Made by a program: the position numbers and the translations under genes. From the NCBI GenBank assembly GCA_963678705.1, contig OY783221.1, positions 930,001 through 994,000 on the forward strand: a DNA stretch of 64,000 nt, read 5' to 3'. Under the pieces are notes generated by a model. It did not search any database. It was not told the DNA's origin and saw only the letters and a list, made by a program, of their open reading frames with translations. Below are positions 40,601-49,600 of the stretch, one piece after another. The stretch's first letter is position 1. Each line of letters opens with the position of its first letter. The stretch comes from Panorpa germanica. Its lineage: Eukaryota > Arthropoda > Insecta > Mecoptera > Panorpidae.

Positions 40601-43600
40601 TTGCAGATATTGACGAATGTACCATTACACACGGAGTCTGCGGAGATGGCACTTGCCGCAATACCCCTGGAGATTTTGAATGTGATTGCAAAGAAGGGTT
40701 TACCAACAGTATGACGAAGACTTGCATAGGTAATCGATTAATCTATTTAACATTTTATATAGTACATCTTCCATTTATACTTTTTATCCAACAACATTTT
40801 CATTCTACTATTTTCAGATATCGATGAATGCAAAACTATCCCTGGACTATGCCGTGGTGGCCGATGTATAAATACGCAAGGATCGTATAAGTGTGAATGT
40901 CCCATTGGACATGAGTTAGCTCCAGATAAGGATTCCTGCAAGGATATTGATGAATGCTCAAGAACAAGCGGTATCTGCTCGAATGGAGCTTGTGAAAATA
41001 TGATGGGAACTTATCAATGCGTTTGTGATGAAGGGTATCAACAGACAGGACTGAAAAGCCATTGCGAAGGTATCGAATTTATTGGAAAACTTTTAATAAT
41101 ATTATAAATTTAATTACGAGGCGCGATGAAATATTGTGTCTCGTTGTGTTTAATAAATTAGCTATGAGTTAGAGAGAGACAAAATAGATCTTCGACCCAT
41201 ATAAAATTAGGCCGTTGATAACTTATCAAGATCATAATTTTTCACATTATTTGTAAACATGAATGAAATTTTTTTTTTATTATTTATATTTCAAAACAGC
41301 TGTAACTTAACATCAATAACAATTTATTAAAAATAATCTGAACTATTTAAACCGCTAGTTTGTTATCAGTAATCGAATATAGTTGTAATATAACTTCTTA
41401 TCTGCTTCAAACATAATTTTTATCGATACTATTAAAAGTATGTTATATATTTTTTTATTAGTATTTATTTGTAAAACATGGAATTCTTTCCATTTGTTGT
41501 TGCATGCACTGTTGTTTCTAGTGTTTATTATAAAATTTCAGATATTGATGAGTGCGATGAATCCAATGGAGGTTGCGATGCTATTTGCTTAAATACAGCT
41601 GGAAGCTACTCTTGTGCTTGCGAGTAAGTTATTTATTTAATTATTTTGCTATTATATTTAGTAGATATATTTTAAAATCTTGTTACTTACAAATGAAGGT
41701 AACCTAACCTCACTCTTTTGACAGATCAAGTGTCGTAAATGTGTAAATAAAGTGTAAAGTATTATTTTAAATTGTAATGTCTAACAGTGAATACTTACTT
41801 GAAAATAAACTGTAAATAATTCTTGTTTTGAATCAGTGTTTGGATGATCAATACATTTTTTGAACGTATCATTTTAGAAACTTCATTGTAGCAGATACAT
41901 TTAGATGTCAATCAAATGAAATGTCTTCACCAGATGAAGTAGTAGATAAATATATTTCAACTGATTTCTTGATTGCTGTTGACATTTAAGATATTTAACT
42001 GTTGTATGTATTTCAGTTACTATATCAAATTTACTTTCAGGACCGGATTTTCACTTCTTTTGGATGGAAGGACATGCACTGATGTAGATGAATGCACGGA
42101 AAATACAAGGATCTGTAATGGTGGCAAATGTTCCAACACTCTGGGAAGCTACAGGTGTCACTGTACAGAGGGACTTTATCCTGGACCTGACGAAACATCC
42201 TGCATCGGTATTGCTCGAAACTATTTTAAAATGTTATTTAAACGGAAATAATGATGTGTTAAGCAATTAGTGTTTGTAAAATATACGAAAGATCTATTAT
42301 TTTAGTCTTTCTTATATCTTTCTTATATTCTTAATCTTTTTATTATTCACTACATGCCAAAAGCTTAACTTCTCACGTTCATTTATAGTGTCCAGTTTGC
42401 GAATTTGAACAGCTATCAATATTTTAATATTGATCACATTATTAATTAATTAATAAGTAAAAATTAACTTGCTCTCAGTTTGTCAATATATTGATTTAAT
42501 GCCTATATCTTATTACACTTGAATTGGTTTGTAGTAAGTTATAAGTATTAGGTTTCATTGCAAAATAATTCTATTGAAAAGTAGAAAATAAAGTTTGGAA
42601 TTAGATTTTGGCACCGTAACAAGTATTTAAAAAATTAAATACAAATCATAAACACAATTTCTTTTTAATTATATATATATTTTACAAACTTACTAATTGT
42701 TTAAACTTTAGAACAATCTTTAGTTGTTGCTAGAATTTAGTAGAAAATAGTTAAATATATATCCACCATAATCTCGTTTCATTAAATGTAATACTCAAGA
42801 TTATATTAAAATGTATACTTAAAATAAAGTATATATTTTTCACTGAGTACAAAACGTATTCTACATAATCTCAGCCTCTCAGACCAGACTTACTGAGAAA
42901 ATGCACCCTTTTCTGTAAAATATCAGGCTACAATTCTATCCAGTGTACATTTGTCACTGACTCAAATATATCGGGTGTTAAAGATTGATTCGGTTCTAGG
43001 AAATTGCACTATTTGTTCACAGGATATCGCGCTAATTTGTGCTCTCTTTCTCTAATCTTACACTTAAATTCTGTCAGTACTCACTTTATGGCAACCGGGG
43101 TAAATGTAAATTGGGGTTGAACCAACAGAACTTCTTTAGGTTGAATGAGACAGACGATCTTGAATTTAAATATAAATTATTTCAATTTAATGCAACGCCT
43201 AATCTTATACCGCAACCATAACACTATGTTTACAATATTCATTAATTTTTTAATAAGTAACTATTGTTAACTCGTATTTATATTCTTTCTAGTCATTCAT
43301 GTAGCTAACAGTATACATTTTAATATATCTTGAGTAATATTCATATACTTAGTACAAATCCTATTATTTATTTTGCTATCTTTCCAAATATTTAGTTAAT
43401 ATTTTCATTTCTTTTATTAGATTAAATAGCACAAAACAAATAATGCGAATTTTATATAAAATTTAGTATTAATAACAATATCTTATTTGCACCAAATTTA
43501 TCAACAAATTATTAATGTATTGAATTATGATTTGAAAATCTTTTAAGACTGATATCATTATATTCATTATTCATAAAATAAAAATTCATTACTAATCAAA

Positions 43601-46600
43601 AATAATTCATCTTTTTATTTTAATTCCTTATCAAAAGACATTTACATTTGAAATACATCTCCAAGTAACATTAAGTTAACAATATTGACATTGAAATTAT
43701 TTAGAAAAAAGTTTAATGACTGTGTTTATAGTTTCCTGGTCCTTGACACGTTTTAATGATGCACTTGTCACATTTAAACTCATTAACTTTTCCATATTTT
43801 ATGTTAATCACATCATTATCTAATTTAGAATGACATCATTTTCTTTTCTACAACTAATTTAGTCTAGTAATGAGGTGTAACCTAGATTTGCTTTATGTTT
43901 TCTCATTAAAAGGATAATTATTTCATTATAGATGAAGATGAATGTAAGACAAAGCCAGAAATATGTGGGAACGGTGACTGTCTCAATACGCCGGGATCTT
44001 TCTTGTGTCGTTGTGAAGATGGTTACTCTGTCAAACCGGAAGAAGGACCGCAATGCACTGATGACGATGAATGCTTCCTTGGATCTTACACATGCCATGT
44101 CAACGCTGACTGTATCAATTCTCCGGTAACTGTCCTTGAAGTCCGTTAGTAAAGTAACGCAAGTAGAATGTTGCATGAGGTTCTTCAGGCATGCCTCACG
44201 CCCTGATAACGAATGTTTCTTAGTTGGGAAGCTCGTGCATTAAATATTGCAGTATTTCTAAAGCAGTATATTTTCAGGGATCATATCAATGCCGCTGCCA
44301 AGACGGATTCAACGGGAATGGTATCAACTGCCGGGATATCAATGAATGTCTCACGAACAATGGAGGATGCCATCAGAATGCCCAATGTATTAACACTGAA
44401 GGATCATTCAAATGCGTCTGCGACACTGGATTCAAAGGCGATGGGTATATATTTCTATTCAACATATTTAATATAAGAATCTGTTTATTATATAAATAAT
44501 TTCACTACCTTTCCACGTACAGATATTCCTGTAACGATATAGATGAATGTTCGAATGATCCAACTTTATGTGACAATGGTCATTGCCTTAATTACCCTGG
44601 TGCCTTCAGGTGTGAATGTGAAATGGGCTTTATGAACCCAGACGAAAGAAACGATCAATCTTGTATCGGTAAGTATTGTAATAAACTTATACAGATATGG
44701 TAGACCTAGGTGGCAGACAGTATACAATCTACTGTTATATGTTTTTAGATATCAACGAATGCCAAATGTTTAACAATCTCTGTGTATACGGAAGATGTGA
44801 AAACATTTTCGGCATGTTCCGGTGTCAATGCGACGACGGATACAAATTAGATGGCTCTGGTGGTAACTGTACAGATATCGACGAATGTGAGAGTCCACAA
44901 TCTTGCTTGTATGGCTCCTGTAATAATCTACAAGGATCTTATACATGTGATTGCCCACAAGATCATGAACTCGTCTCTGCAGGAAACGCCTGCGTTGGTA
45001 TGTGTTAGCTATTATTTAAACACCTATTGATATGATGTACCCTGTAACTATATTTGCGGTATTTTTAATAAGATCGTCGTACTGCTGCTTGCTACATCGG
45101 CTATAGTCCAGACAGACAGTTATGTCACACAGAAATGTCCCACGACGTAACGAAAGCTTCATGTTGCTGTTCTGTTGGTAAAGCTTGGGGTCCACAGTGT
45201 GAGGAATGTCCCCAGAAAGGAACGCCAGAATACGAAGAAATCTGTCCCAGTGGGCCTGGTTACAAACCAAATCCTATTACAGTAATATCTATTTTATTTT
45301 ATTTCAAATACTCGCTAAGAAAGATAATATAATTTTTCTGATTATTTTACAGGTTGTTTTGGAAGATATCAATGAATGTGAAGAGCATGATAACCTTTGC
45401 AAAAATGGCTACTGTACAAACACTTTCGGTTCCTTTATGTGCTCCTGCAAAGAAGGATTCGTTTTAGATGAAAGTAGTGCGTTATGTATTGATATTGATG
45501 AATGTCATAACAACCACGCTATCTGTCATCCAGGTTTCTGCGTTAATGATGATGGATCATACCATTGTGCCTGCCCTGATGGATACATGTCGCTGAATAA
45601 TGGAAGTATGTTTAAAAATATAATTCAACTTAATTTGTAGGTTTATTTCTTTTCTAAAGAAATACGTATTTATTTCAGAGGAATGTGTTGATATGCGTAA
45701 AGAAACTTGCTTTATGCAGTACCGTGATGGAGAATGTTCTTCACCGATGTCTCACGCTGAGACCAAAATGTTATGTTGTTGTTCCATGGGTGCTGCTTGG
45801 GGAATAAACTGTGACGCTTGTCCTTCTAAAGGAACGAGTAAGTTTTATTAGGTCAACTGGGATCCAGTCTCAATAAGAAATGTTATACTTGTGTTGAATG
45901 TTGTAGAAGTGAAAGTATTATTAATTTTTTGTTAACAAATTTTATTTTTGTTAAGGAGAGTACACAGCCTTGTGTGGCACCAAACCTGGACAAATCAAGA
46001 ACCCCATGAACAACCAGACAATCGAAATTGATGAATGCGAACTAATTCCAACGATGTGCTCCCATGGACAATGTATGAACACTCCGGGAAGCTTTGAATG
46101 TAACTGCAATAGAGGGTAAAAATTATAAAGCTGTAAAACTTTATCAGCAAACATAATAAATAATTTTTCTTATCTATAATATTTAAGATATATTTATGAT
46201 GAGGATTCCCACCAATGCATTGACGATAACGAATGTCTGCGAACTCCGAACCCTTGCGAAGGAAATGCTCTTTGTGTAAACCAACCCGGATATTTCGAAT
46301 GCCAATGTCCGGAAGGATACAAACATGGATCAAGGTGAACAAATAAACATAAACCACAAAAATTAATATTCATTATTTTAATAAACATGTTATATTTTTG
46401 TATAGTTCGCGAGATTGTGTTGATATCGATGAATGCCTAGAACGTCATGGAATCTGCCAGAACGGAATTTGTAAAAATACGCAGGGAAGTTTCCAATGTA
46501 ATTGCCATCCTGGTTACACGCTTACACCAAATAGAGATTCATGTGTTGATGTTGATGAATGTGCGAGATATTCTAACGTTTGCAACAATGGAACATGCTT

Positions 46601-49600
46601 GAATCAAATTGGATCATATAAATGCCATTGTTATCCAGGATTCAAGCTCAGCCCGAATAATGATTGCATTGGTAAGTTGTGCAATTAAAAAATTGGTATG
46701 TGGTATTTAAAATTTGAAGTATCCAAGTTTCAAACCGTTTCTTTATTATTTTTCAGATGTTGATGAATGCAGAGTTATGCCTTTCTTATGTCGTAACGGT
46801 CGTTGCAGAAATAACATTGGATCTTTCAGTTGTGAGTGTGCTACTGGATACGTACTTGCTGTGGATGGTCAACATTGCCGAGACGTTGATGAGTGCAAGG
46901 AGGTAGGTTTTCAAATATAGAAATAAAATATTTGTATTCTTGTAAACATCTGTTAAACAGAAATTCCTAAATTTCTTAATTCTTTAACAGAATCCGGGAA
47001 CTTGCCCAAGTCCAGGACGTTGTCAAAACTTGATGGGATCCTTCACATGCACATGTCCTGAAGGATACAGACTAACTGATGACATGTTATGTGAAGACAT
47101 AGATGAATGTCTCGAAAACGATGGAATCTGTGAAGAAGGTGATTGTACGAACACAGACGGAGGATTTGAATGCACATGTCCTCCAGGATATATTCTGAGC
47201 ACAACGAGAATGCGTTGTGAAGATGTTAGAATGGACGAATGTTACGATGGATGGTACAGGTATGGATTTCTTCTTATTTCAATTTAAATATCTTTGTATT
47301 AACTCCATTTATAACATTATTATTTTTCAGAAATATTTGTTCTGCTCCTCGAAGGAAGGATATAACTTTGAAGGACTGTTGTTGTTCCATGGGCTCTGCT
47401 TGGGGAAGATACTGTAGACAATGTCCACAAGAAGGCAGTGGTGAATATTTAATTCCTCTCCCAATAAAATATATATGAGACAATATCCTTTTCTTATTTT
47501 AAAAAGTGTATATACATTTTTAGAGGAATTTGAGAAGCTTTGTCCAGGAGGTCCTGGTCGAGGACCCGGTGGAGATGACTTAAACGAGTGTCAACTTATG
47601 CCTGATGTTTGTGATGGAGGCAGTTGTATCAATACTGATGGCTCCTTCAGATGCGAATGTCCAATGGGTTACGTCTTAGACAGTACAGGTACAATTCAAT
47701 TACTTTACTTTTATTAAAACTTTGCTTAAACGTATTTAAATGGGTTGGAGAAAGACATTATAATTTACTATAACTTTAGGCAAGAAATGTGTTGACGACA
47801 ACGAATGCGTTACTTCTCAAAATGTCTGCGGTAATGGCACTTGTACAAATGTTGAAGGAGGATTTGAATGTTCTTGTAATCAAGGATTTGCGCCTGGGCC
47901 GATGCAGGTACATAACAATCGTTAAAGTAGTATTTGTCTTATATATATATATATATATATGTTTTTTAAATGTATTCTTTCTTAGGTATGTGAAGATGTT
48001 AATGAATGTCAAGAAATGGGTAATCAGTGTGCGTTCAGGTGCCATAATGTCCCTGGATCTTTCCGCTGTATCTGTCCTTATGGATATAGTTTGGCACCAG
48101 ATGGTAGACATTGCCAAGGTAAGTGAATTTTCTGTTCTAATTACATATAATTGTTCAAACGCAAAATATATATATTTGTAATATTTCAGATGTTGATGAA
48201 TGTATAACTCCTGCAAATAATTGTACATACCAATGCAAGAATTTAATAGGATCTTTCATCTGCATTTGTCCTGAAGGATTCACACAGGTACCTTTTTACT
48301 AATAATAAAGTAGTGCAATATATAAGATGAATTTTGATGATTAAATTGTTCTTTTACTTGTAATTTTTATTCTCAAAGTTTATTCTTCATTTATCATCAC
48401 AGTAATTATAAAATTAAATGTGGCAAAATTATTCTTTTCTTATAATCACAAATAATATGAAGGTTGGCCACTCTGACGACTGCCGCGATATCAACGAATG
48501 TGCTACTACACCAGGTATTTGTCAAAATGGGGACTGCATAAACCTGCAAGGAGGATTCAGATGCGATTGTGACGATGGTTTTGAGACCAGCTACGATGGT
48601 AAAGCATGTATTGATAGAAGACAAGGTTACTGTTACCGACAGCTCTCGTACGGACGGTGTTTGAACCACACAGCTGGACGTTCAGTGACAAAATCACATT
48701 GCTGTTGCACTATTGGTGCTGCCTGGGGATTGGGATGTGAAATTTGTCCAGAAAGACATTCGGAAGAATTCAATGAGCTATGCTTCGACAGAGGAATCAG
48801 CTCCGAAGGACAGGGTATGGTATTGCTACTTAAATATAGATCTAGTTAAGTTTCAGAGAATAATTACGCATGGAATAAATTTTAGATTAAAATGATAAAA
48901 GGATTCTTTGTTAATCTTACTAAATTCATTGAGAAATTAAGGTATATCTTAAGTAACGGTAAACTTGGTACTTTTAACAGATAACTGCTGTTGAAACTAA
49001 CATATCGTTATAGTAATAACCAAATAAAATTAACAAATATTTCGAAATTTATTAATTTTTAGTCTTTCTGATTTTGGCTATAATTTTACACGGTTCGTAC
49101 ATATACTATTACTACAAAAAGTATCGTTTAAGAAGTAAGGGCAACAAAATATTCATTTGTAAATACATTTCTAGATATTGATGAATGCGTAACTATCCCA
49201 GACTTGTGTCATAACGGGCGATGCATCAATACTATGGGATCCTACAGATGCATGTGCAACAGAGGGTTCAAAGCTGATCGTAGCGGAAAAGAATGTAGAG
49301 GTAATGCTTAATAAATACCACTCCTGAAATACCTTAAAAAGTTTGAGGTTGTTCCCTGGATTAGTCAAATTAATTATTTCTTTTAAGAATCTGAACAAAT
49401 TCTTTAAATAACTTAATACATATTCACAGATATCAATGAGTGCGACGCCTTCCAATCACCCTGCAAATTTTCATGTCAAAATACAGAGGGGTCGTATATT
49501 TGTTCATGTCCTCCTGGCTTTTTACTCAATCCTGATGGAGTGTCCTGCCGAGATCTTGACGAGTGTGCTACTGGTAGACACGTGTGTCAACATGAGTGCA

